Numbered from the stretch's first letter, positions 35,242-45,114 are shown. The stretch is 64,000 bases of DNA from an uncultured Aquimarina sp. (GCA_947498455.1 CANMKK010000021.1:1-64000), one strand, 5' to 3'. The notes: generated by a model from the letters alone, not told the origin. Program-made: numbers and translations.

Positions 35242-36915
35242 ATGAAAAATATAATGTCCCCTTGGAAACGTTTTATAAATCTACTTAAACTAGATAAAAA
35301 AGATATACGTCAGCTTTTTTATTATGCTATTTTTGCTGGCTTGGTAGCACTTACACTACCATTAGGAATTCAGGCTATTATAAACTTAATACAAGGAGCG
35401 CAAGTGTCTTCTTCTTGGATTGTTCTTGTAATGCTTGTAACATTAGGTGTTGTATTTCAAGGAATTTTACAACTAATGCAATTACGTATTCTCGAGAATA
35501 TACAACAGAAAATATTTACAAGAGCTTCTTTTGAATTTGCCTATCGTTTTCCGAAAATAAAAATGGAAGAATTACATAATTACTATCCTCCGGAATTGGC
35601 GAATCGTTTTTTTGATGTGTTGACAATTCAGAAAGGATTATCCAAAATTTTAATTGATTTTCCGGCAGCGACTTTACAGATTATATTCGGATTGATCTTA
35701 CTCTCATTGTACCATCCATTCTTTATAATCTATGGTTTAATGCTTGTTATCTTAATATATGTAGTATTTAAGTTTACAGCAAAAAAAGGTTTGAATACGA
35801 GTCTTGTAGAGTCTAAAAGAAAATATATCGTTGCACATTGGATACAGGAAATTTCTCGTTCGATAACTACTTTTAAACTATCAGGCAAGACAAGTCTAGC
35901 AATGGATAGAAACGATGAACTTACTACCAATTATTTGGATGCCCGTGAAAGCCATTTTCAGGTATTGATTTTGCAATTTATTCAATTAATAGGTTTTAAA
36001 GTCCTTGTTACTGCAGGATTACTTATAATTGGTGGGCTTTTGGTACTTAATCAGAAAATGAATATAGGTCAGTTTGTTGCTGCAGAAATTATCATCCTAC
36101 TTGTAATAGGCTCTGTGGAAAAATTGATAAAAGGATTAGAATCTTTTTATGATGTACTGACTTCATTAGAGAAAATAGGTCAGGTTGTAGATAAGGAATT
36201 AGAAGTCCAAACGGGACAAGATCCTTTTGAAACATCTGAACAGTTAAAAATAGAATTAGATAATCTAAAGTATGTAACACCAGAAGATAGGGAAGTACTT
36301 AGCAATATTAATTTGGATATTGAAAAAGGTGATAAAATATTGATTGAAGGAGCTTCTGGTTCTGGTAAAACAACTTTGCTAAGAATTCTATCGGCACTCA
36401 TAAAACCTACAAGTGGAGCTTTTTATATAAATGGGGTGTCTATAAAAGGTGTTTGGTTTAATAAATACAGGTCTAATATTGGGCAAGTTTTACCATCGCA
36501 ATCACCTTTTGAAGGTACAATCCTGGAGAATTTAACTTTTGGTAATAAGGATATACCACAAGAACACCTCCATCTGGTATTAAAAAACCTTGGCCTCTTG
36601 TCATTTATAAAAGAGCAACCTAATGGTGTAAATACGATGTTATATCCAGAAGGACAGCAAATTCCTTTTACGGTATCAAAACGTATTGTTTTGGCGAGAG
36701 CAATTATTCACAAACCTAAACTACTCTTACTTAAAGATCCATTAGAAAATTTTGAAACTAGCGAAGCTGTTCGAATTATTAAATATCTAACAGAGCCTGA
36801 GCAACCTTGGACGATTGTTGTTTCGAGTAGAAATGAATACTGGAAACAGTTTTGCAACCGAATTATTAAAATTTCAGAAGGAGTTATAATTTCAAATAAT
36901 CAAAACAATGCTTAA
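35242..36915 (+). CDS. ABC exporter (TMD-NBD fusion) with degenerate nucleotide-binding domain
   Basis: The 557-residue protein has about five to six membrane helices in residues 25-300 and an NBD from about 335. Walker A is intact (GASGSGKTT, 370-378) and a Q-loop is present near 420. The other elements are abnormal: the LSGGQ position reads FTVSK, Walker B reads LLLLKDP (494-500) instead of LLLLDEP, and the H-loop His is Arg530. No N-terminal C39 peptidase domain is present. With HlyD and TolC genes directly downstream (8-bp and 20-bp overlaps) it forms a type I secretion-like set. The poor NBD suggests weak or non-canonical ATP hydrolysis, or partner-dependent activity. Confidence 0.88.
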   Translation: MKNIMSPWKRFINLLKLDKKDIRQLFYYAIFAGLVALTLPLGIQAIINLIQGAQVSSSWIVLVMLVTLGVVFQGILQLMQLRILENIQQKIFTRASFEFAYRFPKIKMEELHNYYPPELANRFFDVLTIQKGLSKILIDFPAATLQIIFGLILLSLYHPFFIIYGLMLVILIYVVFKFTAKKGLNTSLVESKRKYIVAHWIQEISRSITTFKLSGKTSLAMDRNDELTTNYLDARESHFQVLILQFIQLIGFKVLVTAGLLIIGGLLVLNQKMNIGQFVAAEIIILLVIGSVEKLIKGLESFYDVLTSLEKIGQVVDKELEVQTGQDPFETSEQLKIELDNLKYVTPEDREVLSNINLDIEKGDKILIEGASGSGKTTLLRILSALIKPTSGAFYINGVSIKGVWFNKYRSNIGQVLPSQSPFEGTILENLTFGNKDIPQEHLHLVLKNLGLLSFIKEQPNGVNTMLYPEGQQIPFTVSKRIVLARAIIHKPKLLLLKDPLENFETSEAVRIIKYLTEPEQPWTIVVSSRNEYWKQFCNRIIKISEGVIISNNQNNA

Positions 36916-38263
36916 TATTTCTAATAACCAACTGAATAAGAAAGTATCGCTAGAAAGTTATAAAGCGTATTCTAAGGCATTTACCTTAAAGCATAATAAA
37001 TTTTTTAATCGTTTTTTAGGGGTATTTGCACTTATAGTGATTATCATACTCTTTTTACCTTGGACACAAAATGTAAATGGTAATGGGTATGTTACCACAC
37101 TTACGCCAGATCAGCGACCACAGACAATACAATCAGCAATTCCGGGACGTATCGAAAAATGGTATGTGAGAGAAGGAGATTATGTAGCAAAAGGTGATAC
37201 GATTTTATTTATTTCTGAAATTAAAAATGAGTATCAAGATCCTTTACTGATCCAGCGAACGGATCAACAGCGAAATGCAAAGAGTCGTTCTGTGACGTCA
37301 TATCAGGAAAAGGTTAAAGCGCTCGAAAATCAATTAACAGCAATTACCGAAGAACGCAAGTTAAAACTCTCTCAGGTAAAAAATAAGTTAAGACAAGCCC
37401 GTTTAGAAGTGAAAAGCGATAGTATTGATTTTCAGGCAGCAAAAACAAACATTTCTATTGCCCAAAAACAATATGACCGTACTGCTGTATTGCAAGAAGA
37501 AGGTTTAAAACCTATGACGGCAGTAGAAGTAAAGAGATTGAAATTACAGGAAACTCAAGCAAAACTTATTTCTCAGGAAAATAAATTACTAACGAGTCGA
37601 AATAAGGTGATTAATGCACAATTAGAAATAAGTAGGATCTCAGCAGAATATGCCGATAAAATAGCAAAGTCAAGAAGTGAACGTTTTACAGCAGAATCTA
37701 ATCAGTTTGAAGCTGAAGCTCAGGTTGCAAAACTCGAAAACCAAAGTGCAAACTATACGATACGTAATAATATGCACTATATCACTGCACCCCAAAATGG
37801 CTATATCAACAAGGCAATAAAAGAAGGATTGGGAGAAACTTTTAAAGAAGGTGAAAAATTGGTGGGTATAATGCCTGCTGATTATCATCTGGCAGTAGAG
37901 ACTTTTGTGAATCCAATTGACCTTCCTTTGATACATATTGGCGAAAGTATACGGATACAATTTGATGGATGGCCCGCTATATTTTTTAGTGGATGGCCTA
38001 ATGCCTCTTTTGGAACGTATGCAGGTAAAGTTGTAGCGATTGAAACCTTTATAAGTGAAAATGGTAAATTTAGAATTTTGGTCTCTCCTGATGAAACTGA
38101 TAATGAATGGCCTAAAAACCTACGTGTAGGATCAGGTGCATATACAATTGCATTATTAAAAGATGTTCCTATCTGGTATGAGTTATGGAGACAGTTAAAT
38201 GGTTTTCCACCTAATTACTATGCACCTTTTCAAAAAGAGACAAATGATAAAAAAGAGAAGTAA
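36908..38263 (+). CDS. HlyD-family periplasmic adaptor
   Basis: The 451-residue protein has one N-terminal membrane helix (about 38-54, FALIVIIILFLPW). A split lipoyl/barrel-sandwich half follows (IPGRIEKWYVREGDYVAKGD). A long coiled-coil hairpin (about 125-270; EKVKALENQLTAITEERKLK) comes next, then the second half (ITAPQNGYINKAIKEGLGET) and a beta-barrel region. It bridges the inner-membrane ABC protein to the TolC-type channel. The start overlaps the ABC gene by 8 bp. Confidence 0.9.
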   Translation: MLNISNNQLNKKVSLESYKAYSKAFTLKHNKFFNRFLGVFALIVIIILFLPWTQNVNGNGYVTTLTPDQRPQTIQSAIPGRIEKWYVREGDYVAKGDTILFISEIKNEYQDPLLIQRTDQQRNAKSRSVTSYQEKVKALENQLTAITEERKLKLSQVKNKLRQARLEVKSDSIDFQAAKTNISIAQKQYDRTAVLQEEGLKPMTAVEVKRLKLQETQAKLISQENKLLTSRNKVINAQLEISRISAEYADKIAKSRSERFTAESNQFEAEAQVAKLENQSANYTIRNNMHYITAPQNGYINKAIKEGLGETFKEGEKLVGIMPADYHLAVETFVNPIDLPLIHIGESIRIQFDGWPAIFFSGWPNASFGTYAGKVVAIETFISENGKFRILVSPDETDNEWPKNLRVGSGAYTIALLKDVPIWYELWRQLNGFPPNYYAPFQKETNDKKEK

Positions 38264-39698
38264 CACGATATCGCGATTAGAGTTTATGACTTTTTTGATT
38301 TTGTTCATTTCTACAGGATCAATATTCAGTCAGGTGCAGTCGAGGGAAATAAATAAAAAACCGATACCTAATTTAGAGCAGGCACTTTCTTTTGAAGAAT
38401 TTTTAGGATATGTAAAGAAATATCACCCATTAATGAAGCAAGCAGACATAATGTTAGGCATTGGCGAAGCTAATATGCTAAAAGCACGTGGTGGTTTTGA
38501 CCCAAAGATAGAAGTAGATTATGATCGCAAGAAGTTTAAGGAAACTGAATATTTTGACCAGCTTAATGCGACTTTTAAAATACCTACTTGGTATGGAGTC
38601 GAATTTAAAGCAAATTTTGAAGAAAATACCGGTGAATTTCTAGATCCAAGTTTAACAGTCCCAGAAGGAGGGTTGTATAATGTTGGGGTATCTTTTTCAT
38701 TAGCACAAGGCTTATTAATCAATGAGCGTATGGCTTCATTAAAAAAAGCACGATTTTTTAGAAATCAAACTAAAGCCGAGCGGGATTTATTGTTAAACAA
38801 TTTATTATTCGAGGCTAGTAATGCCTATTTAGATTGGTTAGAAGCTACAAATGAACAGGAAATATATGCAAGTTTTTTAGAAAACGCATCACAACGATTA
38901 AAAGCAATAGGAAAAAGTATTAAAGCAGGTGATAAAGCAGCTATTGATAGTATAGAAGCCGGTATTATATTACAAAATAGACAGCTTAATTTAGAAGCAG
39001 CAACGCTAAAAAAAAGGAAGGCAGCTTTAGTGGTAAGTAATTATTTATGGATTAATGATGTCCCGGTAGAAATACGAGAAGATATTGTTCCGGTAGTTCC
39101 AGGTATTAAGACACTAGAAGCTTCCTTGGCCATAAAAGGAGGAATTACCAGTACAGATACATTACTCGAAAATCATCCAAAAATTGTAAGCCTGAATGCA
39201 AAAATTGATGGATTATCTGTAGAGCGTTCTTTAAAACTTAATAAATTATTGCCTAAAATTGATTTACAATATAATTTCTTATCACCAGAATTTGATCAGG
39301 CCAATAGATTTAATACCGCGAATTATAAAGCTTTTATAAATGTTAGTTTTCCACTGTTTTTACGCAAAGAGAGAGGAGACTTAAAATTAACTAATTTAAA
39401 ATTACGAGATACAAATTTAGAACGTATGTTTACATCTCTTCAACTTCAGAATAAAATTGAAGCAGTTAATATAGAAATAATTTCATTAAGAAAACAAAAT
39501 GCACTTATTGATACGATTGTTAAAGATTACGAGACATTAGTAAAAGCGGAAGAACGTAAGTTTTTTCTCGGGGAAAGTTCATTGTTTTTAATTAATTCTC
39601 GCGAACAAAAGCTAATCAATGCGCAGTTAAAAGAAAATAAATTAGCAGTAAAAAACTTAATGGCTATTGCAAAATTATATAATACTTTAGGTATCTAG
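38244..39698 (+). CDS. TolC-family outer membrane efflux/secretion channel
   Basis: I chose the ATG at 38244 (MIKKRSNTISRLEFM), giving 484 residues with a signal-like hydrophobic stretch (FLILFISTGSIFSQ) and a 20-bp overlap with hlyD. A start at 38199 would put 15 residues in front of the signal. ALSFEEFLGYVKKYHPLMKQ is the usual TolC-like first helix, and long helical repeats follow (NNLLFEASNAYLDWLEATNE). It completes the trans-envelope export trio. The last gene of the unit; no terminator is evident. Confidence 0.9.
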   Translation: MIKKRSNTISRLEFMTFLILFISTGSIFSQVQSREINKKPIPNLEQALSFEEFLGYVKKYHPLMKQADIMLGIGEANMLKARGGFDPKIEVDYDRKKFKETEYFDQLNATFKIPTWYGVEFKANFEENTGEFLDPSLTVPEGGLYNVGVSFSLAQGLLINERMASLKKARFFRNQTKAERDLLLNNLLFEASNAYLDWLEATNEQEIYASFLENASQRLKAIGKSIKAGDKAAIDSIEAGIILQNRQLNLEAATLKKRKAALVVSNYLWINDVPVEIREDIVPVVPGIKTLEASLAIKGGITSTDTLLENHPKIVSLNAKIDGLSVERSLKLNKLLPKIDLQYNFLSPEFDQANRFNTANYKAFINVSFPLFLRKERGDLKLTNLKLRDTNLERMFTSLQLQNKIEAVNIEIISLRKQNALIDTIVKDYETLVKAEERKFFLGESSLFLINSREQKLINAQLKENKLAVKNLMAIAKLYNTLGI

Positions 39699-40038
39699 GT
39701 GATATATACAATTTGACCGTTCTTAGAAATTGACTGTGTGATTTTTATCTAGTTTTGCCATAAATTCGAACATTATTAGCAATAGTAAGTTGTGTTAGAA
39801 GTTTGCTACTTAGCCAAGAACTGATGCTTTATTATCATTTTCTTACATAATATAGTGATTAATTGTAAGAAAACACATGTTAATTTAAATTATTTTAACA
39901 TTTTCTGTGCATTTTACCGTAAAAATATTATTTTGCAACCTTTGTTTATTGAAAATGAATAAGATGCAGCACATTTTTTAAAGTAATTCTTAAAGTAAAT
40001 AGAAGATGTGCTGCAGTAAATAGCTCTAAATTAATTAT
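39699..40038. other. Leader region of the LRR gene with a 10-bp inverted repeat
   Basis: TGCAGCACAT at 39965-39974 and ATGTGCTGCA at 40006-40015 form a perfect inverted repeat enclosing 31 nt, ending 23 bp before the ATG at 40039. The loop holds two AAAGTAA copies. In mRNA this would be a hairpin just before the start. As DNA it could be an operator. The rest of the 340-bp gap is AT-rich with no gene. Confidence 0.5.
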
Positions 40039-42900
40039 ATGAAAAAAAACTACTTACTAACATGGTGTTTATTTTGGTGCACTATCATTTCGATGTATAG
40101 CACGTCAATAGAGCCTAAGGATCAAGAAGCTTTGATTTCGTTATATAATGCAAAAGAAGGATTAAATAGGTCTAACTTTTGGGACATAACAGAAAAAGCA
40201 GGCAATTATTCAAGTAGAGTTTTTAATTCGAAAGTTTTATCTTTTGCGACTAAACCTACTTGTACAACCCCATCGAGTATAACTAGTGCAAATGCGCAAA
40301 AAACAAGTATTTTTATTACTTGGGATCAATTAGGTACCGAAACTGCTTGGGATGTAGTAATCAAACTAGGAGATGAAGAAATATTCGATATAGATGAATC
40401 CGAAATAAGCACTGTTAATACTACTTCTCATACTTTTATGAGTTTAACAGAAGATGTAGAGTATAGAGTCTATTATCGTGCTAATTGTGGTTCTGGAGAT
40501 GTGAGTGATTGGAAAACTGGATTTTTTACAACAACATCAGATTGCCCTAGACCCAGGAATTTAATTGCTACGGCTACCTCTACTAGTACAGCCGATATAT
40601 CTTGGACTCCTGTAGGCAGCGAGACAAGTTGGGAGGTAGTAGTAAGGGAAGAAAGTTTAGGCGAACCAACAGCGCCAGGAGTTATTGTTACCTCTCCAGA
40701 TTATCAGGTAACAGGAATAAATATTTCAGAAATATTTGTGTATTATGTTAGGGCAATTTGTTCTCCAACAGAGGAAAGTGCTTGGTCTAAAAAAATAATC
40801 ACCGAAGAGTTACAGTCCGAAAGGGATATACTAATGGATCTGTATAATACTACAGGTGGGGCTAATTGGACAGATAGAACTAATTGGGGCACCAGTAATC
40901 CTATAGATACTTGGTATGGCGTAAAAACTGCAGAAGGAAGAGTTAATTCTATTAATTTATGGAGTAATGGATTAACAGGAGATTTTCCTGAGATGCTTAT
41001 GGATTTAACCGAATTACACACGTTAAATTTAGGTGCCAATAGTATTTCTGGAGAAATTTCAAAAGATATTAATAAATTGAGCAAACTAGATGTACTTGAT
41101 TTAGGATTTAACTCACTTACGGGAAGTATACCTTCAGAAATAGGAAGCTTAACAGAATTAACAAGTCTAAAGTTATGGCATAATAACATCTCAGGTGCTA
41201 TACCAGGAACGTTAGGTGATTTGGTAAAACTAAAAATACTTTTCCTTGAAAGTGCGAATGCAAGTTCTATTCCTGCCAGTTTTTCGAATTTACTGGAACT
41301 AACTCAATTACGCATTGATTCCAGTGGTTTGACAGGAGCAATTCCAGGTTTTCTATTTAATTTACCTAAGTTATCTCAATTATCATTAATTGATAATCAA
41401 CTTCAAGGTGGAATTCCGGATGAAGCACTTGCTTCTCAGGTTTTAGAAAGTTTAAGGCTTGGGAAAAATATGTTATCGGGGAATATCCCAACGACATTTT
41501 CAAATACGAGTAAAATCAATTATTTAGAATTAAACGATAATCAATTTACCGGTACTATACCTAAAGAATTGAGTAATTTAAGCCTTTTGAGATATCTTTA
41601 CCTAGATGATAATCAACTTCAAGGTGAAATTCCTGTAGAATTAGAACAAGTAAATTTAATAACCTTAGATGTATCTGATAATAATTTATCAGGAACGATT
41701 CCTACAGAATTAGCTGATATAAGTACGATACAAAATTTAGATATTGGTGGTAATCATTATAATTTCGATAATTTAGAAAAGTTTTATGATGTAAGTCCTG
41801 TGACTCTAAGTGTAGATTATTCTCCACAATCTTTGGAAATTCAGGAGACCACTTTGAATAGGTCTACAGGAGATCAAATACTATTAACAGCTACTCTAGA
41901 AGGGGTTAATAATTCATATCAATGGTTCAAGGATGGTCTGGAAATTACTGAAGGAGGAACAGGGAAAACTTATGAAATTCCAAATGCGATTTTAAGCAGT
42001 GCAGGGACATATCATTGTGAAGTTTCTAATAGTTTATTCACTGATTTTATATTGACTAATGAAAGAATAATAGTTAATGTAGTAGTGCTGGATGATGATA
42101 TGGATGGAGTTGATGATAATGTAGATGCATGTTTAGGAACAGATTTAGGTGTATTGGTAGATGAAAATGGCTGTGAAATATTTTCTCTACCACCTAATAC
42201 GTTCCAAGTACAAATTATTGGTGAGAGTTGTATGACTAGTGATAATGGCTCCGTGGTGATCGTTTCAGCCAATAAAGACTATACTTTTAAAGCTACTATA
42301 AATGGAAATGGAGTAAATAGAGAAATAGATTTTAATAGTGAAACCACAATCGGAGATTTATCTTCAGGTACTTATGAACTTTGTTTAACGCTGGACAATG
42401 AGCCATCATTTAAGCAGTGCTTTACTGTCGTAGTGGAAGAACCAGAGAGCCTTTCTGTTTTTTCTAAAGTAGATATCACGAATAAAAAAGTTTCTTTAGA
42501 GTTGTCAGGCTCTGATTTATATTATATAGAAATTAATGGTCTTACGTTTTCTACAACCAATACAAGTATACCACTTGTTCTGGATCAAAATAAAAATGTT
42601 ATAAAGGTATCAACGGACAAAGATTGTCAAGGAACTTTCGAAAAGACCATTTATTTCTCTGAAGAATTGAGCGTATATCCGAGTCCTTTTACAAATGCAT
42701 TACACCTTACTATGAATGGAGATGGAGAAATGGCAGATGTTAATATCTATTCTCTATCAGGAGCATTAATATATGCTAAGGACTATCATTCAGTAAATGG
42801 TGAAATTACAATTGATACATCAAGTTTGCCAATGGGAACTTATATTCTAACGGTGACTACTACGACAACTCAAAATAACCTGAAAATAGTAAAAAGATGA
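40039..42900 (+). CDS. Secreted LRR/Fn3 surface protein with T9SS-type sorting tail
   Basis: The 953-residue protein has a signal peptide (LLTWCLFWCTIISMYSTS). Two fibronectin-III-like domains follow (about 70-155 and 160-250; SITSANAQKTSIFITWDQLG, TADISWTPVGSETSWEVVV). The plant-type LRR array covers about 260-570, with LxxNxLxGxIP repeats (LGFNSLTGSIPSEIGSL, LDVSDNNLSGTIP). An Ig-like domain (YQWFKDGLEITEGG, GTYHCEVSNS) comes next. The final ~80 residues (LSVYPSPFTNALHL to LKIVKR) are a type A T9SS sorting domain. It should be exported by T9SS, of which porT at the right edge is a part, and bind a protein or glycan ligand. The stop overlaps the lipoprotein start (ATGA). Confidence 0.93.
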   Translation: MKKNYLLTWCLFWCTIISMYSTSIEPKDQEALISLYNAKEGLNRSNFWDITEKAGNYSSRVFNSKVLSFATKPTCTTPSSITSANAQKTSIFITWDQLGTETAWDVVIKLGDEEIFDIDESEISTVNTTSHTFMSLTEDVEYRVYYRANCGSGDVSDWKTGFFTTTSDCPRPRNLIATATSTSTADISWTPVGSETSWEVVVREESLGEPTAPGVIVTSPDYQVTGINISEIFVYYVRAICSPTEESAWSKKIITEELQSERDILMDLYNTTGGANWTDRTNWGTSNPIDTWYGVKTAEGRVNSINLWSNGLTGDFPEMLMDLTELHTLNLGANSISGEISKDINKLSKLDVLDLGFNSLTGSIPSEIGSLTELTSLKLWHNNISGAIPGTLGDLVKLKILFLESANASSIPASFSNLLELTQLRIDSSGLTGAIPGFLFNLPKLSQLSLIDNQLQGGIPDEALASQVLESLRLGKNMLSGNIPTTFSNTSKINYLELNDNQFTGTIPKELSNLSLLRYLYLDDNQLQGEIPVELEQVNLITLDVSDNNLSGTIPTELADISTIQNLDIGGNHYNFDNLEKFYDVSPVTLSVDYSPQSLEIQETTLNRSTGDQILLTATLEGVNNSYQWFKDGLEITEGGTGKTYEIPNAILSSAGTYHCEVSNSLFTDFILTNERIIVNVVVLDDDMDGVDDNVDACLGTDLGVLVDENGCEIFSLPPNTFQVQIIGESCMTSDNGSVVIVSANKDYTFKATINGNGVNREIDFNSETTIGDLSSGTYELCLTLDNEPSFKQCFTVVVEEPESLSVFSKVDITNKKVSLELSGSDLYYIEINGLTFSTTNTSIPLVLDQNKNVIKVSTDKDCQGTFEKTIYFSEELSVYPSPFTNALHLTMNGDGEMADVNIYSLSGALIYAKDYHSVNGEITIDTSSLPMGTYILTVTTTTTQNNLKIVKR

Positions 42901-43589
42901 AAAAATATATAGCTATAATCTATGTACTAATTGTAATCAGTGCATGCTCTAGCGGTAGTGATGATGGAGGAGAACAAAATGTTACTCCGACAGCCGCTAA
43001 ATTAATTTTTCCGGATAATAATGCTGAGTGTAATCAAGGAACTAATATCACAGATACGCAAAGTACGGTAGCGTTTAGGTGGGAAGAATCCGATAACACC
43101 ACCAGTTATGAGGTGGTTTTGACTGATTTGATTGCAGGGACAAAGACCAATTTTGATAGTTCAGAAAGTGAACTAGGTATCACTATAAAAAGAGGAACGC
43201 CTTATTCTTGGTATGTAGTTTCTAAATCTACTACAGGAGATGAGGCAACAAGCGATACCTGGAAGTTTTATAATTCTGGACCAGGTACTACATCTTATGC
43301 ACCATTTCCTGCTACTATAGTAGCACCATCAATGGGAGCATTGATAACGGATACAATGGTTACATTAGAATGGACAGGAACAGATGTAGATAATGATATC
43401 GAAAAGTATATCATCTATAATGGAACTGAGGCAGATGCGATATCAGAGGTTGGTGAGGTAGAAAGTCCAATCACATCAATGAGTATAGGTGTTTCTGCTG
43501 GAAATACGTATTATTGGAAAGTAATTAGTGTTGACTCTAAGGGAAATACATCAGAATCTTCATTAGGTAATTTTATAGTGAACCCTTAA
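42897..43589 (+). CDS. Lipoprotein with Fn3-like domains
   Basis: The 230-residue protein has a lipobox VISAC with Cys17, followed by SSGSDDGGE, an acidic stretch like the Bacteroidota export signal for surface lipoproteins. Two Fn3-like repeats follow (VAFRWEESDNTTSYEVVL; VTLEWTGTDVDNDIEKYI, each ending with a YYW or YSWYV strand). It is translationally coupled to the LRR protein by a 4-bp overlap, so the two probably act together at the cell surface. Confidence 0.88.
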   Translation: MKKYIAIIYVLIVISACSSGSDDGGEQNVTPTAAKLIFPDNNAECNQGTNITDTQSTVAFRWEESDNTTSYEVVLTDLIAGTKTNFDSSESELGITIKRGTPYSWYVVSKSTTGDEATSDTWKFYNSGPGTTSYAPFPATIVAPSMGALITDTMVTLEWTGTDVDNDIEKYIIYNGTEADAISEVGEVESPITSMSIGVSAGNTYYWKVISVDSKGNTSESSLGNFIVNP

Positions 43590-43670
43590 GAATAAGAAGT
43601 TATTTAAAAAAATGATTTTTACAAGTACTTTATTTTGTACCGACATATTTTAAAAATATGATTTGTGCAC

Positions 43671-43722
43671 TTTATACAATGAAACCTACCTTTTATACAA
43701 TGAGAGTTACCGTTTATACAAT
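43671..43722 (+). promoter_or_regulatory. Three 21-bp-phased LytTR-like direct repeats
   Basis: TTTATACAAT occurs at 43671, 43692 and 43713, exactly 21 bp apart. The surrounding boxes are ACCGTTTAT (third), ACCTTTTAT (second) and GCACTTTAT (first). The third fits the LytTR consensus [TA][AC][CA]GTTN[AG][TG] at every position; the second has one mismatch and the first two. AgrA-type LytTR sites are direct 9-bp repeats with 12-bp spacing, i.e. the same 21-bp phase. Which regulator binds is unknown; the one at 4802 is a candidate. Confidence 0.6.
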
Positions 43723-44043
43723 TGAAGAAGAAAGTAAACAGCTAGGTAGTATATTTATACTATAATCTAACCATTAAATAATTTGGTGTTTTGCTATAGG
43801 GCAAATAACGTTCTTTTGATTTTTGATATCGATTTACATACTTTTCCTTTTGTACGATAATTTAAATTTTTGGTTTATTAATTTAAATTGAGTTTTAGGA
43901 AGAGCATTCTTATTTTAATTAACTGGGGGGTATTAGGATAAGAGCATGTGGTTATCTCAATGACAATGGATACAATGGTATATACACCTAGTATTTGATA
44001 ATGAATAAATGGGTTAGTATTAAATTTTAAGTTTTCCTTACAT

Positions 44044-44078
44044 AGACTCTGCTACCATTGTAGTAGAGTCTTTTTGTT
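44044..44078 (+). terminator. Rho-independent terminator-like hairpin
   Basis: AGACTCTGCTAC at 44044-44055 pairs with GTAGTAGAGTCT at 44060-44071 (one non-Watson-Crick position) with a 4-nt loop, followed by TTTTGTTGTTG. It could end transcripts from the upstream lipoprotein operon or from an RNA that starts within the gap. Confidence 0.75.
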
Positions 44079-44247
44079 GTTGTGTATTGTCTTATATATT
44101 CAATCTTTGAGCTCTAAAAATAAATGAAGTAAAACTAACTTTTAATAATACTATATAAATTCGATTTACGTTTTATTAAATGTTTTTAACAAGGTTTTAT
44201 TTCAAAAACACTATTTTGTATATCTGTAAACCTACTTAGCCCTCTTT

Positions 44248-45114
44248 TTGAGTCATAATTTGATATATACATTACCCATCATTATTCAGGAGAAACTTGA
44301 GCCTGGAATTCCTAATTTCTTGGGAGTTATTGTGGTGGTTGGAATCGTTTCTATATGTGTATACTATGTATCTAGGTATTTAGAAACGCTGTATGTAAAG
44401 TTTTATAAGAAACCTTTTTTTGTGCATTTTTATCCCGTTCATAAAAAGCTACCATCACACTTACTGCCATATTTAGAAGCTAATGATTTTTATAATAAAT
44501 TAGATAAACGAAGGAAACGGTATTTTAGGCATCGCGTAACAAAGTTTTTAGAAGAGATAAAGTTTGTAAGTAGAGAAGGGCTTGTCGTCGATGATAATAA
44601 ACGTATGCAGGTTACTATGATGGTTATTCAATTGACATTTGGTATGCGTAATTATGTCCTAGAATATGTAGATACAATTATTTTATACCCATCTACTTAT
44701 TATTCAATTCTTAATAAAACCGAGAATAATGGAGAATTTAATCCAAGATCTAGGGCATTGGTTCTTTCTTGGGAACATTTTAATATGGGAATAATGCATA
44801 AAGAAGATGGCATAAATCTAGGAATACATGAGATTACCCATGCGATTCATTATAGCGCATTAAAAAGTAATAATATCAGTTCTGAGATTTTTTATGATAC
44901 TTTTTTAGAATTAGAAAAACATTTATCATCTATAGATATCCGTAATAAAATAATTGAAACGAAGATACTAAGAGAGTATGCATTTACGGATAAGTTCGAA
45001 TTTATAGCAGTGTTAGTCGAAGTTTTTATGGAATCTCCAGAAAAGCTTAAAGAGCAGTTTCCTGATATATATTCTTATGTGGTTCAGATGTTAAATTTTC
45101 GATATTTTGAATAA
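44248..45114 (+). CDS. MtfA-type zinc-dependent peptidase with N-terminal TM
   Basis: The 288-residue protein starts at TTG 44248 (MSHNLIYTLPII); no ATG precedes the membrane segment in frame. A transmembrane helix covers about 25-43 (LGVIVVVGIVSICVYYV). The catalytic motif is HEITH in LGIHEITHAIHY at about 197-201, with Glu in EFIAVLVEVF as the probable third ligand, as in the MtfA (M90) family. Family members in enterobacteria interact with the Mlc regulator. In Bacteroidota the substrate is not known. It is followed 60 bp later by the BI-1 gene. Confidence 0.85.
   Translation: MSHNLIYTLPIIIQEKLEPGIPNFLGVIVVVGIVSICVYYVSRYLETLYVKFYKKPFFVHFYPVHKKLPSHLLPYLEANDFYNKLDKRRKRYFRHRVTKFLEEIKFVSREGLVVDDNKRMQVTMMVIQLTFGMRNYVLEYVDTIILYPSTYYSILNKTENNGEFNPRSRALVLSWEHFNMGIMHKEDGINLGIHEITHAIHYSALKSNNISSEIFYDTFLELEKHLSSIDIRNKIIETKILREYAFTDKFEFIAVLVEVFMESPEKLKEQFPDIYSYVVQMLNFRYFE

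Larger units (their letters stand above)
43590..44247. other. 658-bp gap with possible regulated non-coding transcript
   Basis: Between the lipoprotein and peptidase genes lie three direct-repeat boxes (43671-43722) and a plus-strand terminator-like hairpin (44044-44078), with about 320 bp between them. The only ORFs there are trivial. A G6 run (ACTGGGGGGTATT near 43922-43934) stands out in very AT-rich DNA. The arrangement looks like a small transcription unit without a protein, but no RNA family was recognised. Confidence 0.45.

Noticed and set aside
34787..39698. Dedicated exporter of the RiPP peptide at 48951
   Set aside because: The set is 9 kb away with unrelated genes between, the ABC protein lacks a C39 peptidase, and its NBD is degenerate; no evidence for the link.
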